The notes: generated from the letters alone by a model not told the origin. Counted from the first letter of the stretch, positions 49,767 through 60,312 are shown. The stretch is 64,000 bases of DNA from Acidovorax sp. sif1233 (GCF_019218755.1 NZ_JAHUWZ010000001.1:1116001-1180000), one strand, 5' to 3'. Numbers and translations are program-made.

Positions 49767-51224
49767 ATGTCAGCATCCCTTCCCCAAGTTCTCGAATCCG
49801 TTTCGACGCTGAGCCTGATCGCGGGGCAACGCGTGGGTAGCGGCGCCAGCTTCGCCGTGCGCGACCGCTACTCGGGCGAGACGATCGCCCAGGTGGACCA
49901 GACCTCCCGGGAGCACATCCGGCAGGCCGTGGCCGTGGCGCGCCGCCATGTGAAGCAGGCGCCGGACGGCTACAAGCGTTCACGCATCCTGCGCAAGGCG
50001 GCGGAGATCATCCAGGCCCGCAGACAGCGCTTCATCGACATCATGGTGCTGGAGGCGGGGTTCACCGCGGCAGAATCGTCCGGTGAAATCGACCGCGGCC
50101 TGGATACGCTGGAAATCTCGGCCGAGGAGGCCAAGCGCATCTGCGGCGAGATGATCCCCATGGATGGCAACCCCGGCCAGAAAGATCGCATTGCCTTTAC
50201 CCTGCGCACGCCGGTGGGCGTCGTGTGCGCCATCACGCCTTTCAATGCGCCGTTCAACGCCTTGCTGCACAAAATCGCACCGGCCATTGCCGCGGGCAAT
50301 GCGGTCATCCTGAAACCTTCTGGATACACCCCGTTGACTGCCAGCCTGATCTGCGACGTTCTGCTGGAGGCCGGCTGGCCCGCCGAACTCATTTCCCTGG
50401 TCCATGGAGAAGGCGCGGAGGCGGGGGAATGGCTGCTGGACGAGCAGGGCATCGACTTCTACACCTTCACCGGCAGCACGCGGGTCGGCCGCATCATCCA
50501 GCAAAAGGCGGGCAGCCGGCGCACGCAGCTCGAACTGGGCAGCATCGCCTGCACGGTGATCTGTGAAGACGCCGATCTCGACATGGCCTTGCCGCGCATT
50601 CTGCGTGCCACGTTCCGCAAGGCGGGCCAGGTGTGCACGTCGATCCAGCGCCTGTATGTGGCGCAATCCCGGGTCGAGGAAGTCGCGGCCCGGCTGGAAC
50701 AGGCCACGCGCGCGCTCAAGAGCGGCGATCCGCGGCAGGCCGGGACCGATGTGGGGCCGATGATTGCCGAGAAAGAGGCCATGCGCGCGCAGGCCTGGGT
50801 GCTCGAGGCGGTGGCCCAGGGCGCACGGCTGGTCACGGGCGGCCAGCGAGAAGGGTCCGTGCTGGAGCCGACGATCCTGGCCGACGTGCGACCCGGGATG
50901 AAGGTGGTGGACCAGGAAATCTTCGCGCCGGTCGTCACCCTGATGCCGTTCCAGACGGTGTCCGAGGTCATCGACAGCATCAATGCCACGCCCTACGGCC
51001 TGGCCGCCGGTGTCTTCACCAATGACGTGAACACCGCTTTCTACATGGCCCGCCATCTGCGCGTGGGCGGCTTGCATGTGAACGAAACCTCCAGCTCGCG
51101 CAATGACGGCATGCCTTATGGCGGCGTCAAGGACAGCGGCTACGGCTTCGAAGGTCCGAAGTATGCGATCCGCGACATGACCGACGAAAAGGTCGTGACG
51201 TTTTCGCTGAGCACCCCGGCCTGA
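49767..51224 (+). CDS. NAD(P)+-dependent aldehyde dehydrogenase
   Basis: 485 residues of the ALDH superfamily: TPFNAPFNALLHKIAPAIAA, VILKPSGYTPL, the FTGSTRVGRII Rossmann turn, Glu in LELGS and catalytic Cys in AGQVCTSIQRLYV, with PYGGVKDSGYGFEG near the end. Start ATG 49767 has GGAGAC 6 bases upstream; ATG 49749 is also in frame. Oxidises the aldehyde made by the GMC enzyme upstream. Confidence 0.93.
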   Translation: MSASLPQVLESVSTLSLIAGQRVGSGASFAVRDRYSGETIAQVDQTSREHIRQAVAVARRHVKQAPDGYKRSRILRKAAEIIQARRQRFIDIMVLEAGFTAAESSGEIDRGLDTLEISAEEAKRICGEMIPMDGNPGQKDRIAFTLRTPVGVVCAITPFNAPFNALLHKIAPAIAAGNAVILKPSGYTPLTASLICDVLLEAGWPAELISLVHGEGAEAGEWLLDEQGIDFYTFTGSTRVGRIIQQKAGSRRTQLELGSIACTVICEDADLDMALPRILRATFRKAGQVCTSIQRLYVAQSRVEEVAARLEQATRALKSGDPRQAGTDVGPMIAEKEAMRAQAWVLEAVAQGARLVTGGQREGSVLEPTILADVRPGMKVVDQEIFAPVVTLMPFQTVSEVIDSINATPYGLAAGVFTNDVNTAFYMARHLRVGGLHVNETSSSRNDGMPYGGVKDSGYGFEGPKYAIRDMTDEKVVTFSLSTPA

Positions 51225-51439
51225 GATGGCTCGGCGCCCCGCAGCGGACGCCGCGAATTTCACCAGCCCGCATGCGCCCTTGCTGAGCGCAATGGCCTTT
51301 GCTTGCCGTTCGAAGAGTGGCCGCCACGCTGGCCCACCGCGTGTGGCCACCGCCTCCCGAGGAGGCCGCCTTTTGTCGTGGGGCGGCCTGGCGGCAAAAG
51401 ATGAAACCGACCGTTGCTTGATTTTTTTGGAGACAAACC

Positions 51440-52441
51440 ATGAATACGAAGAAGACTTTCAGCATCTCGAAGATCGTGCGCGTCGTGCTGGGCCCCCTGG
51501 GGCTGGCGTTGAGCCTGGGGGCGCAGGCCGGGCCTTATCCCGAGCGGCCCATCAGCTTGATCGTTCCATATACCGCAGGGGGGGCGACAGACGTCTTGGC
51601 CAGAATGCTGGCCAAAGGCCTGTCTCAGGAACTGAAACAGCCGATCGTCGTGGAGAACGTTCCCGGTGCCGGGGGATCGATAGGCCAGTCGCGTGTGGCC
51701 AGGGCCGCGGCCGATGGCTACACCCTCCTTCTGGGCAATGTCGGAACGCTGGCTGCGAATGCCTCGGTCTACAAAAATCTGCCTTACGACGTTCTCAAGG
51801 ACTTCACCCCGCTCGCCTCCGTGGGTGATGCTCCGCAGGTGCTTTCGGTGCGCGCCGATTTCCCGGCGTCGAACCTGGATGAATTCGCCGCCTATGCCAA
51901 GACCCATGGCGCAAAAATGAACTTCGGCGATGCGGGCGTCGGCTCGGGCGCCTTCCTGGGGGGCGTGCTGCTCAACGCAGGCCTGGGCATCAACGTGCCG
52001 CCCGTTCACTATCGTGGCGCGGCCCAGGCGACGTCCGATGTGATGGCCGGGCAGATCGACTACACCGTGGAAAGCAGCAGCACGGCGGTCGGCTCGATTG
52101 CATCGGGCAAGATCAAGGGGCTGGTGGTGCTGAGCGCGCAGCGCGTGGGCGTGCTGCCGAACGTTCCCTCGGCCAGCGAGACCTCCTACAAGAATTTGAA
52201 CTACACCATCTGGAACATGCTGCTGGTCAAGAAGGGCGTTCCCATGGCGACGGTCAATACGCTCAACGAGGCCATCAACAAGACGCTGGCCCAAGCGGAC
52301 CTGCTGGAGCGTTACAGGCAAATGGGCCTGGCGGTCCCCAGCGCCGCGCAGCGCAGCACGGAAGGCGCCGAGAAGCTGCTGGCCGAGGAAGTGGCGCGCT
52401 GGCAAAAGCTCTTGAGCGAAGCGGGCGTGAAACCGGAGTAG
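51440..52441 (+). CDS. Tripartite tricarboxylate transporter receptor (Bug/TctC family)
   Basis: 333 residues. Signal peptide LGPLGLALSLGAQA-GP, then YPERPISLIVPYTAGGATDV, IVVENVPGAGGSIGQ and ADGYTLLLGNVGTLA. Periplasmic binding protein for a carboxylate or related ligand without a local TctAB pair. GGAG is 9 bases before the ATG. It shares direction and probably transcript with the GMC and ALDH genes and is convergent with the LysR gene. Confidence 0.92.
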   Translation: MNTKKTFSISKIVRVVLGPLGLALSLGAQAGPYPERPISLIVPYTAGGATDVLARMLAKGLSQELKQPIVVENVPGAGGSIGQSRVARAAADGYTLLLGNVGTLAANASVYKNLPYDVLKDFTPLASVGDAPQVLSVRADFPASNLDEFAAYAKTHGAKMNFGDAGVGSGAFLGGVLLNAGLGINVPPVHYRGAAQATSDVMAGQIDYTVESSSTAVGSIASGKIKGLVVLSAQRVGVLPNVPSASETSYKNLNYTIWNMLLVKKGVPMATVNTLNEAINKTLAQADLLERYRQMGLAVPSAAQRSTEGAEKLLAEEVARWQKLLSEAGVKPE

Positions 52442-52469
52442 AGGCAAAGGCTCTCCCGGCCTCCCAGTC

Positions 52470-53372
52470 TCATTGGAACGTGGAGATGGTCCTGGCCAAG
52501 GCCACCAGCTTGCGGATGACGGTCTGGCTCTGGTCCATGCCCCACGCGGCATTGAAGGAAATGCGGGGAAAAGCCGGTGCGCCTTTCAGCGCAATGAGTT
52601 CGCCGCTTTTCAATTCCGATTCAATCAGGGGATAGGTCATCAAGCCGATGCCCGTGCCGCAGCGGAGCAGCTCCTTCAGTGTCAATACATCGCCGCAGAT
52701 ATCGATCTTGATGCGGAGGCTGTTCTCCTTGACGAGTTTCGCCAGGATCGGATGCATGGGCGATTCTTTGGACAGCGACCACACCGGCTGCGAGCGCATC
52801 AGTTCCAGCCAGTGGGTCGCGGATTGGTCACCCTCGCGCCCCACAAGGGCCGGCGAGCCCACCAGCATCACGTCGACAGAGCCTATGGGCTCCACATGAA
52901 AGCGGTCGGAGGTCAGGGAAGGCGTGGCCATGAACACCAGGTCCAGGTGGCCCGTCTCCAGCTTGTTGACGCTCAGCGAGGTCTGCCCGACCTCCACCTC
53001 AAAATTCAGTTGCGGCATGGCCGCCCGCGCAGCGGTAATGAACTGCGAAAACCAGGTCTGGCCGATCAGGCCGGCAATGCCCAGGCGTATGAGCCCCGAG
53101 GCATGGGAGGCATCGTCGAGCGTGTGAATGACATCATCGATGGCGGCCAGGAGGGGCTTGATCTGCTGAACCAGCTCCCGCCCTTGCGTCGTCAGGTCCA
53201 TTCTGCGGCCACGCTTGTGAAACACCGGAAAGCCCAGCCTTCCCTCCAGCTCCCGCATGCGCGCGGAAACCGTGGGCTGGGTGGTGTACATGTGGTCCGC
53301 AGTGGCCTGGAAACTGCCTAGCTGTGCAATCTGGCACAGCGTCTGGAGATGCAGGATATTTACTTTCGCCAT
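52470..53372 (-). CDS. LysR-family transcriptional regulator
   Basis: 300 residues: HTH LQTLCQIAQLGSFQATADHM...TQPTVSARMRELEGRLG and an effector domain (FSQFITAARAAMPQLNFEVE, GTGIGLMTYPLIESEL). Start ATG 53372. It is convergent with the TTT receptor and 127 bp from the divergent response regulator gene; the GMC/ALDH/TTT set is a plausible target. Confidence 0.9.
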   Translation of the reverse strand: MAKVNILHLQTLCQIAQLGSFQATADHMYTTQPTVSARMRELEGRLGFPVFHKRGRRMDLTTQGRELVQQIKPLLAAIDDVIHTLDDASHASGLIRLGIAGLIGQTWFSQFITAARAAMPQLNFEVEVGQTSLSVNKLETGHLDLVFMATPSLTSDRFHVEPIGSVDVMLVGSPALVGREGDQSATHWLELMRSQPVWSLSKESPMHPILAKLVKENSLRIKIDICGDVLTLKELLRCGTGIGLMTYPLIESELKSGELIALKGAPAFPRISFNAAWGMDQSQTVIRKLVALARTISTFQ

Positions 53373-53499
53373 GTGGCCCTTTGTCGAATTCAGTGGACTC
53401 TGCCCCTGAGGCTACCTCAGGAGTCCTTGGTTCGGGAGGCAAAGCCCCGTCAGGGCAAACACAGTAAGCTTGGGCCATTGTTTCAATGCTCCAGGTGCC

Positions 53500-54192
53500 A
53501 TGCGTATCGCCGTTCTAGAAGACGATGCCCTTCTGCAAGATGTCCTTCGCGCCGCGACCCAAGGTGCGGGGCACGTGTGCCATGCGTACATGACAAGCGA
53601 ATCCCTCCTCAAGGATTTGCGCCATCAGACGTTTGACCTCTTGATACTGGACTGGCACCTGCCGGATATGGACGGGCCGGAGGTTGCCCAGGCCGTCCGC
53701 AAGGTCAGGCCCGATGCGATGCCGATTCTGTTCCTCACCCGGCGCAACGGCGAGCAGGATGTCATCGAGGGGCTGACCTCTGGCGGCGATGACTTCATGA
53801 CCAAGCCCGTCCGCATGGGTGAGTTGCTGGCGCGTATTCAAGCGTTGCTACGCAGGGCGCACCCGACCGTCATGGCGGATGTGCTGGACTTCGGTCGGTA
53901 CCGGTTTGAACCCAGCACGCGGACGGTCGTGCTCGACGGCAAAAGCATCGAGCTGAAGAACAAGGAATACGAACTCGCGTTGTGCCTCTTTCAGAACCTC
54001 GGGCGCTTGATGTCGCGGGACCATCTGCGCGAGAAGGTATGGGCAGACGCCAGGGATGTCCACACCCGCACGCTTGACACACACGCCTCACGGATTCGGA
54101 CCCAATTGCTCCTGACCCCGGACAGCGGCTATGCACTTTCCGCCGTCTATGGGATCGGCTACCGGCTCGACAAGATTCACCAATCCGGGTGA
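53500..54192 (+). CDS. OmpR-family response regulator
   Basis: 230 residues. Receiver domain with acidic pair Asp8/Asp9, phosphoacceptor Asp51 (LLILDWHLPDMDG) and Lys in DDFMTKPVRM; winged-helix effector in FEPSTRTVVLDGKSIELKNK...RTLDTHASRIRTQL. ATG at 53500. First gene of a rightward set with a periplasmic binding protein and a hybrid kinase, so it is the probable output of that kinase. Confidence 0.93.
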   Translation: MRIAVLEDDALLQDVLRAATQGAGHVCHAYMTSESLLKDLRHQTFDLLILDWHLPDMDGPEVAQAVRKVRPDAMPILFLTRRNGEQDVIEGLTSGGDDFMTKPVRMGELLARIQALLRRAHPTVMADVLDFGRYRFEPSTRTVVLDGKSIELKNKEYELALCLFQNLGRLMSRDHLREKVWADARDVHTRTLDTHASRIRTQLLLTPDSGYALSAVYGIGYRLDKIHQSG

Positions 54193-54338
54193 TGATGGGC
54201 TGGGGTGGCTGCAGCCTTGCAGGTCCGTAGGTTCGAAGGCGCAGCCTTGGTATTCCGGTTGCACCTGCCTGCGCCATAGGCGGCATGTCCACGGTCTCCC
54301 ATCTTCCCGCGGTCTCTCGTTTTTCTTCCCCTCTGACC

Positions 54339-55613
54339 ATGTCCCATCGCTTTTCGCTTCATTGCCTTGCCTTGTGGCTCGCGGCCATCGCCCTGCCCGG
54401 ATGGGGCGCAACGCCGAAGGCACCGCAAGGGGGTGTCAAGGTCATGCACTGGTGGGTCGCGGGCGGAGAGCGTGCCAGCATGAATGCGGTTCGTGACCAT
54501 GCCCTGCTGAATGGCGTGGGATGGGCCGAGCACTCGTCTGCCGGCAGTGGGACGGCCCGCTATACCGAAGCGCTCGCCAAGCGCCGGCTGGGCCCCGAAG
54601 CTCCCACGGTCGCGCAGATGATCGGATTTGAAATCCATGCCTGGGCCCGCAAGGGCTTGCTGGAGAACCTGGACGACATTGCAATGCGCGAAGAATGGGA
54701 CGAGGTCGTTCCCATGGACATTCAACGCTTGTCCAAATGGAACGGTTCATGGGTGGCGACCCCTTTCAACGCCCATTCCACCAACTGGCTGTGGGTCAAC
54801 AAGGCACTGGCACAGCAGCTTGGGGCAGCGCAGGCGCCAGACGGTTGGGCGGATCTCATTGCCCTGCTGGACAAGGCCAAGGCCAGCGGCGTGTTGCCGC
54901 TGGCCATTGGCCACGAAGCGTGGGAGCACACGTTGCTGTTCGAGTCCGTGGCCGTGGGGGTCGGGGGCGCGCAGTTCTACCGCAAGGCATTCATCGACCT
55001 GGATCCCGGCGTGCTCGATGAGGCCCGGCTGACGCTGATCTTTGACCGCATGAAACAGCTGGCGGGCTACCTGGGGCCCCGTTTTCCGACACGGCGCTGG
55101 GACGAGGCAACGACATTGGTCAGCCGGGGGGAAGCCCTCTTGCAGGTGCAGGGCTCCTGGGTGGACGGCGAATTCACGGCAATGGGCCTGGCGCCCGGGC
55201 GGGAATACGTCTGCTGGAGGTTTCCCGATACCCAGGGGGTCTACCTGTTCAATAGCGATCAGTTCGTCTTTCTGCGCCAGCCTCAAGGCCGGCAACCCGC
55301 CCAGGCCGCGTTCGCCACGGTCGTCATGGGCCCGGCGCTCCAGGAAGACGTGAACCTGCGAACTGGTGCCGCGCCGGCGCGGGTGGATGTGTCCAACCAG
55401 CGCTTCAACAGCTGCGGGCGCCGCAACATCACCGACATGCGCAACGCCAACATGCGCCGGGCGATGATGGGCTCCATCGCAATGGGCAACGCCAACCCTC
55501 CGGCGGTCAAGACCGCCATCTACGAGGTCGTGTCCCGGCACTTCAAGGGGGAGTTGAACACGCCCGACGCGGTCAAAGCCCTTCGCGGCGCCATCGCACA
55601 GGCCAGCCGATAA
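54339..55613 (+). CDS. Periplasmic sugar-type (family 1) solute-binding protein, sensor-linked
   Basis: 424 residues from ATG 54339 (MSHRFSLHCLALWLAAIALP signal peptide); ATG 54285 is an alternative. The body follows the COG1653/GtsA glucose-binding pattern: VKVMHWWVAGGERASMNAV, NGVGWAEHSSAGSGTARYTE, NWLWVNKALAQQLG, ASGVLPLAIGHEAWEHTLLF and LLQVQGSWVDGEF. No ABC permease or ATPase gene is nearby; instead it lies between a response regulator and a hybrid kinase, so it may present a bound ligand to the kinase rather than feed a transporter. Confidence 0.85.
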   Translation: MSHRFSLHCLALWLAAIALPGWGATPKAPQGGVKVMHWWVAGGERASMNAVRDHALLNGVGWAEHSSAGSGTARYTEALAKRRLGPEAPTVAQMIGFEIHAWARKGLLENLDDIAMREEWDEVVPMDIQRLSKWNGSWVATPFNAHSTNWLWVNKALAQQLGAAQAPDGWADLIALLDKAKASGVLPLAIGHEAWEHTLLFESVAVGVGGAQFYRKAFIDLDPGVLDEARLTLIFDRMKQLAGYLGPRFPTRRWDEATTLVSRGEALLQVQGSWVDGEFTAMGLAPGREYVCWRFPDTQGVYLFNSDQFVFLRQPQGRQPAQAAFATVVMGPALQEDVNLRTGAAPARVDVSNQRFNSCGRRNITDMRNANMRRAMMGSIAMGNANPPAVKTAIYEVVSRHFKGELNTPDAVKALRGAIAQASR

Positions 55614-55642
55614 GCCGTCGCCCATCCACCGTACCTCTGACC

Positions 55643-58483
55643 ATGTTCCTCGCAAGACACATTTCACATTGGCGCCTGGCGGCAAAGATCGTTTTCCTGG
55701 TCGCCTTGATGGGCCTGATTTCCGTGGCGATCACGGTCTACGCCACCACCCAGATGCGCAGCATCGACCAGCGATACACGCACCTCATCGCAAAGGAGGC
55801 ACAAGGTGCCCTGGAGCTGAGCGATGCTGCGCTATTGCTGTCGGAATCCAACCGCATCGTGTATGCCGTCCTGACCGCGCAGGAGGAAGCAACGATGCTG
55901 GCGGAGCTCGAATCGCTCAAGCGGTTGCATGGGGGGTTCAACGCCAAGGTTGCTTCGGTGCTGTCGCTGATGCCGGATGAAGCAGCTGCCCTGCAGGCCA
56001 TCGGCCAGCAGGCCGACTTGTCCTTTGCACAGGCCAACCGCATCGTTGAATCCGCCGCCCGCTGGCGCGGCGACCGCGCCTTGCAGATCATCCACGATGA
56101 GTTCGAGCCGGTGCTGCGGTCCCTGCAGCGGGACATGGCGCAGCTGCGCAGCAGATCTGTCGCGGGCTTCCAGCAAGCGAGCCAGCAACTGGGCGAAGCG
56201 ACGCGCACCACGGTGGCGACTACGTTGCTCGGCGTGGGCCTGGGCCTGCTGTTCGTGATGGCGCTTTCCGGGTGGGTGGGGGTTCATCAGATATCAAGAC
56301 CCATCGCGCGTCTGACGCAAGGCATGCATCAGCTCACCTTGCGCCAATACGACACCCCGGTGCTGGGCACCGACCGCCGGGACGAGGTGGGTACCATGGC
56401 GAAGGCGATGCAGGTTTTCAAGGACAGCATGCAACGCGCAGACCGCCTGGCCATCGAAGTCGCCGCCAGCGCCGAGGCGAGGCGCCTGTCGGAGCAACTC
56501 GTAGACCTGACCAGCGCGATTCCCGGCGCGGTGTTTCAGCTCCATGTGCAGCCGGATGGCACCCGCCGCTATCTGTATGTGAGCGACAAGGCGGAGGATC
56601 TGCACAGCCGCACCGCAAGGGAACTGCTGGGGGACGAGGGCCGGATCGGCGTTGAGTACGGAAACGCGGGCGATACGGCGCGCGATCGGTTCATGAACAG
56701 CCTGGGCACACTGGAGCCGGTTCACTTCGCGGTGCAAATGGAGCGGGGTGGCCAGACGGTCTGGCTCGAGACGCTGGCGACAGCGCGGCGAACCCCCGAC
56801 GGAGGCGCCTTGTTCAACGGTGTATGGCTGGATGTGACGCAGGCCCAGTTGCAGGCCCATGCGCTATCGAAAGCCAAGGAGGAGGCCGAACGCACGGCGG
56901 AAGAAAGGGCCGAGTTCCTGGCGATGATGAGCCACGAGATCCGCACGCCACTGAACGCCATCCTGGGATTGACCCAGCTAGCGCTCAAAGACCGGCTGGA
57001 CAGCCCGCAGCGCGAGCGGATCGAGAAGATGCAGCGGGCTGGCCGGCATCTGCTGGGCATCGTCGACGACATTCTTGATTTCTCGAAGATCGACGGTGGC
57101 CACATGGTTCTGGAGCATGCGCTTTTTCAGCCGCGCCAGATGGTTGGTGATGTCGCTGGCATGTTCATCGACAAGGCCGATGGAAAGGGGCTCGAGCTGC
57201 AGATTGACGTGGACAGCGACGTGCCAACGGCAGTGTTTGGCGATTCGCACCGGATGGGGCAGATCCTCATCAACTATGTCAACAATGCCATCAAGTTTAC
57301 GGAACGGGGCACGGTCTCCATCCACCTGCAGCTGGCGAACGAACACAGCCAAGGCCTGTTGCTGCGCTGCGCCGTGCGGGATACGGGGATCGGCCTCTCG
57401 CCCGACCAGGAGGCCGGGCTGTTCCAGGCGTTTCACCAGGCCGATGCCTCCATCACCCGCCGCTTCGGCGGCACGGGCTTGGGGCTGGCGATCTCCCGCC
57501 GCCTGGCCGACTTGATGGGCGGCGCCGTGGGGGTGGCGAGCACGCCGGGAGTCGGCAGCACCTTCTGGTTTACCGCGCTGGTTCAGAGGACCACGCCGGC
57601 CTCCGGGGAACACATCGCGCACCTCCCTCAGGCAGCGCCCGATATCGCAGGACTGAGCGGCTTGCGCGTGCTGGTCGTGGACGACAACGAACTCAATCGT
57701 CTCGTGGCGCGCGGCCTGCTGGAAGCCGGGGGCATGCGTGTTGACCTGGCCGAGGACGGGGCGGCCGCACTGGACAAACTGCAGTCCGCCCCCGATGGCA
57801 CCTACGCCGCCGTGCTGATGGATATGCAGATGCCCATCATGGACGGGCTTACGGCCACGCGCGAGCTGCGCGCACAGCCGAGATTCGCTGCGCTGCCCAT
57901 CGTGGCCATGACAGCCAACGCCACGGCGCGGGACATCGAGCGGTCCCGCCAGGCGGGCATGAACGACCATCTCATCAAGCCTGTCCTGGAGAGTAATCTC
58001 TGGGACACGCTCCACCGCTGGATTCTGCCGGGCGACATGCAAGCCAGGGCGCGCCATGTTCCTGCCACGATTGCATTGCAGGCCAGGGAAAGATATGGCG
58101 TGGACTTTGATCCCGCCGCGTTGGAGGAAATGCGCGCAGGCTTGTCCCCCGCAGAGCTCAGCGCCTTGACGGCGAAATTCGAACAGGACTGCACCCAGCG
58201 TCTGCGGCGCCTGGAGCAGGCCGCCACGGACAACGACCGGGCTCGGCTGCGCAAGGAAGCGCACGATCTTGCGGGCACGGCAGGAAGCTTTGGCCTCAAT
58301 CGACTTGGTGAACTGGCTCAGACGCTGCATTCGTTGGCCTCGCTGGAAGCTGCAGGCGAACGCTCCTTTGCCATCCCGCTGCAGGAGCTGCGGTCATGCG
58401 CGGAACGTGGGCTGAAGGAAATGCGCGACGCCGTTGCATCGCACGATGCGGAGCCCCACCCGGCCAGCCCCTCGCGCTGGTGA
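55643..58483 (+). CDS. Hybrid histidine kinase with TorS-like helical sensor, REC and HPt domains
   Basis: 946 residues. TM1 about 16-35; an all-helical periplasmic domain about 36-190; TM2 about 191-212; HAMP about 213-267; a PAS-like domain about 285-400; HisKA with His431 ([11 protein letters not shown]); HATPase with N box around 544-548, DTGIG (580-584) and GTGLGL (610-615); REC with Asp680/681, Asp727 and Lys779; and HPt with His874 ([11 protein letters not shown]). The domain order and helical sensor resemble TorS, which works with the periplasmic binding protein TorT. The gene starts 29 bp after the binding-protein gene. Confidence 0.93.
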   Translation: MFLARHISHWRLAAKIVFLVALMGLISVAITVYATTQMRSIDQRYTHLIAKEAQGALELSDAALLLSESNRIVYAVLTAQEEATMLAELESLKRLHGGFNAKVASVLSLMPDEAAALQAIGQQADLSFAQANRIVESAARWRGDRALQIIHDEFEPVLRSLQRDMAQLRSRSVAGFQQASQQLGEATRTTVATTLLGVGLGLLFVMALSGWVGVHQISRPIARLTQGMHQLTLRQYDTPVLGTDRRDEVGTMAKAMQVFKDSMQRADRLAIEVAASAEARRLSEQLVDLTSAIPGAVFQLHVQPDGTRRYLYVSDKAEDLHSRTARELLGDEGRIGVEYGNAGDTARDRFMNSLGTLEPVHFAVQMERGGQTVWLETLATARRTPDGGALFNGVWLDVTQAQLQAHALSKAKEEAERTAEERAEFLAMMSHEIRTPLNAILGLTQLALKDRLDSPQRERIEKMQRAGRHLLGIVDDILDFSKIDGGHMVLEHALFQPRQMVGDVAGMFIDKADGKGLELQIDVDSDVPTAVFGDSHRMGQILINYVNNAIKFTERGTVSIHLQLANEHSQGLLLRCAVRDTGIGLSPDQEAGLFQAFHQADASITRRFGGTGLGLAISRRLADLMGGAVGVASTPGVGSTFWFTALVQRTTPASGEHIAHLPQAAPDIAGLSGLRVLVVDDNELNRLVARGLLEAGGMRVDLAEDGAAALDKLQSAPDGTYAAVLMDMQMPIMDGLTATRELRAQPRFAALPIVAMTANATARDIERSRQAGMNDHLIKPVLESNLWDTLHRWILPGDMQARARHVPATIALQARERYGVDFDPAALEEMRAGLSPAELSALTAKFEQDCTQRLRRLEQAATDNDRARLRKEAHDLAGTAGSFGLNRLGELAQTLHSLASLEAAGERSFAIPLQELRSCAERGLKEMRDAVASHDAEPHPASPSRW

Positions 58484-58602
58484 ATGCTCCGGCATCGAAT
58501 TCAATCCCGCCAGGATTGACCGGTGGGCTGCCCCGGCCATGCTCAACGCGCAATCCGTCTGCCGGGCGCTGCTGAGCCATGGATGGGGCAAATACGCCCG
58601 AC

Positions 58603-59277
58603 CTATTCCTCCGTCGCGCAATTGGCCCGCTTGAGCGCAGCATCTATCCAGGCGTTGTCCTGGGAGCCGTCCGCGATCTCCGCCACCATCACGGCCTCGA
58701 TCTCCTGCTTCTTGTGCGCAGCGGCCAGCAACTGCTCGGCCTGGCCGTAGGGCACGCAGAGCAGGCCATCGTCGTCGCCGATGACCAGGTCGCCGGGTTC
58801 GATGACCATGCCGTCGATGGCGATGGGCACGTTGATCTCGCCGGGGCCATCCTTGTAGGGGCCGCGGTGCGTGACGCCGGCGGCGAACACGGGGAAGCTG
58901 TCCTTTCGCAGCACGGCGCTGTCGCGGATGGCGCCGTTGATGACGATGCCCGCAAAGCCCTTGAGCTTGGCTTCGCCCACCATGATCTCGCCGATGAGTG
59001 CGTTGGTGAGGTCGCCGCCCGCGTCCACCACGATCACGTCGCCGGGTTGCGCGATTTTCAAGGCCTTGTGGATCAGCAGGTTGTCGCCAGGGCGGGTCTT
59101 GATGGTGAGGGCCGGGCCGGCCATGGCGGTACCATCGTGCATGGGGCGCAGGCGTGGGCCGCCGGCCGTCATGCGCGACATGCAGTCGCTGACGTTGGCC
59201 ACGGGCACGTCGAGGAATTGCCGGGCCAGTTCCAGGCTCACGGCGCGTTGGCGCTTCAAGATTTGGCAGCCGATCAT
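58603..59277 (-). CDS. RraA-like protein (aldolase/RNase E regulator fold)
   Basis: 224 residues of the RraA/HMG-CHA aldolase family: VANVSDCMSRMTAGG, RPGDNLLIHKALKIAQPGDV, VVDAGGDLTNALIGEIMVGE and the INGAIRDSAVL motif with Arg-Asp. In bona fide class II aldolases an acidic residue follows RD by 3-5 positions; here SAVLRK follows instead, so aldolase activity is uncertain. Linkage to a TTT receptor, a hydroxyacid dehydrogenase and GntR suggests carboxylate catabolism rather than RNase E control. Confidence 0.85.
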   Translation of the reverse strand: MIGCQILKRQRAVSLELARQFLDVPVANVSDCMSRMTAGGPRLRPMHDGTAMAGPALTIKTRPGDNLLIHKALKIAQPGDVIVVDAGGDLTNALIGEIMVGEAKLKGFAGIVINGAIRDSAVLRKDSFPVFAAGVTHRGPYKDGPGEINVPIAIDGMVIEPGDLVIGDDDGLLCVPYGQAEQLLAAAHKKQEIEAVMVAEIADGSQDNAWIDAALKRANCATEE

Positions 59278-59322
59278 GGTGTGGTTCTCACTGGGATGGT
59301 GGATAAGTGATGGGTGGAGTGA

Positions 59323-60312
59323 TCAGTCGAGCGTGGTGCCCGAGCTCTTGACGATGGGCGCCAGGCGCGCGCGGTCGCTGGCATAGAGCCTGGCCATGTC
59401 GTCGGGCGTGCCGGTGATGAGCTCGGCGCCGGAGTCCGCGATCTTCTTGGCGGTATCGGGTGCGTTCACCACCTTGTTGATGGCCTCGTTGAGCTGCCTG
59501 ACGATGGCGTCCGGCGTGCCGGCCGGGGCCATCACGCCCCACACGCTGGCCAGCTCCACGCCCTTGATGCCGGACTCGGTGTAGGTGGGCACGTCAGGCA
59601 GCAGCTTGGAGCGGCGCGCGGTGGTCACGCCGATGGCGCGTACCTTGCCCGACTGGATGTGCGAGAGCAGCGTGGGGATGGAGCCCATGTACATGTCGAT
59701 GCGCCCGCCCAGCAGGTCGGGCATGGCCTGGGCCATGCCGCGAAACGGCACGTGCGTGAACTTCACGTTGGAGCTTTTCTGCCAGGCCTCGCTGATGATG
59801 TGCGAGATGGTGCCGGTGCCCGGCGTGGCAAAGCTCAGGCGCCCGGGGTCCTTCTTCGCGGCCTGGATGATGTCGTCCAGGGTCTTGTAGGGCGAGTCGG
59901 CGTTCACCACCAGCACGGCCGGGCCGGCGGCCACCAGGGCCACGGCGCGCAGGTCCTTGTCGGGGTTGTAGGTGAGCTTGGTGTACAGCAGCGGGTTGAG
60001 CACCACGTTGTCGGTCTGCGCCATCACCAGGGTCAGCCCGTCGGCGGGGGCCTTGGCCGTCTGGTCCAGCGCCAGGTTGCCGCCGGCGCCGGGCTTGTTC
60101 TCCACCACGATGGCCCAGCCGTAGGCATCGGTCAGCTTGGTGCCGACCAGCCGGGTCAGGTTGTCGGTGCCGCCGCCCGCCGGGAAGGGCACGATGAACT
60201 TGATGGGCCGTTGCGGGTAGTTGCCCTGGGCATGGGCCGGGGCGATGGTTGCCGTGGCGGCCGCCATGGCCAGCAGGCCGCCGAGGGCCAGGGTGCGTCG
60301 AGTCAAGGTCAT
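59323..60312 (-). CDS. Tripartite tricarboxylate transporter receptor (Bug/TctC family)
   Basis: 329 residues: signal MTLTRRTLALGGLLAMAAAT with a twin-Arg-like start and cleavage near AHA-QG, then YPQRPIKFIVPFPAGGGTDN, IVVENKPGAGGNLALD and ADGLTLVMAQTDNVVL. Third Bug-type receptor in the window. Lies between the RraA-like gene and the hydroxyacid dehydrogenase gene in one leftward operon and probably binds the substrate they metabolise. Confidence 0.92.
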   Translation of the reverse strand: MTLTRRTLALGGLLAMAAATATIAPAHAQGNYPQRPIKFIVPFPAGGGTDNLTRLVGTKLTDAYGWAIVVENKPGAGGNLALDQTAKAPADGLTLVMAQTDNVVLNPLLYTKLTYNPDKDLRAVALVAAGPAVLVVNADSPYKTLDDIIQAAKKDPGRLSFATPGTGTISHIISEAWQKSSNVKFTHVPFRGMAQAMPDLLGGRIDMYMGSIPTLLSHIQSGKVRAIGVTTARRSKLLPDVPTYTESGIKGVELASVWGVMAPAGTPDAIVRQLNEAINKVVNAPDTAKKIADSGAELITGTPDDMARLYASDRARLAPIVKSSGTTLD

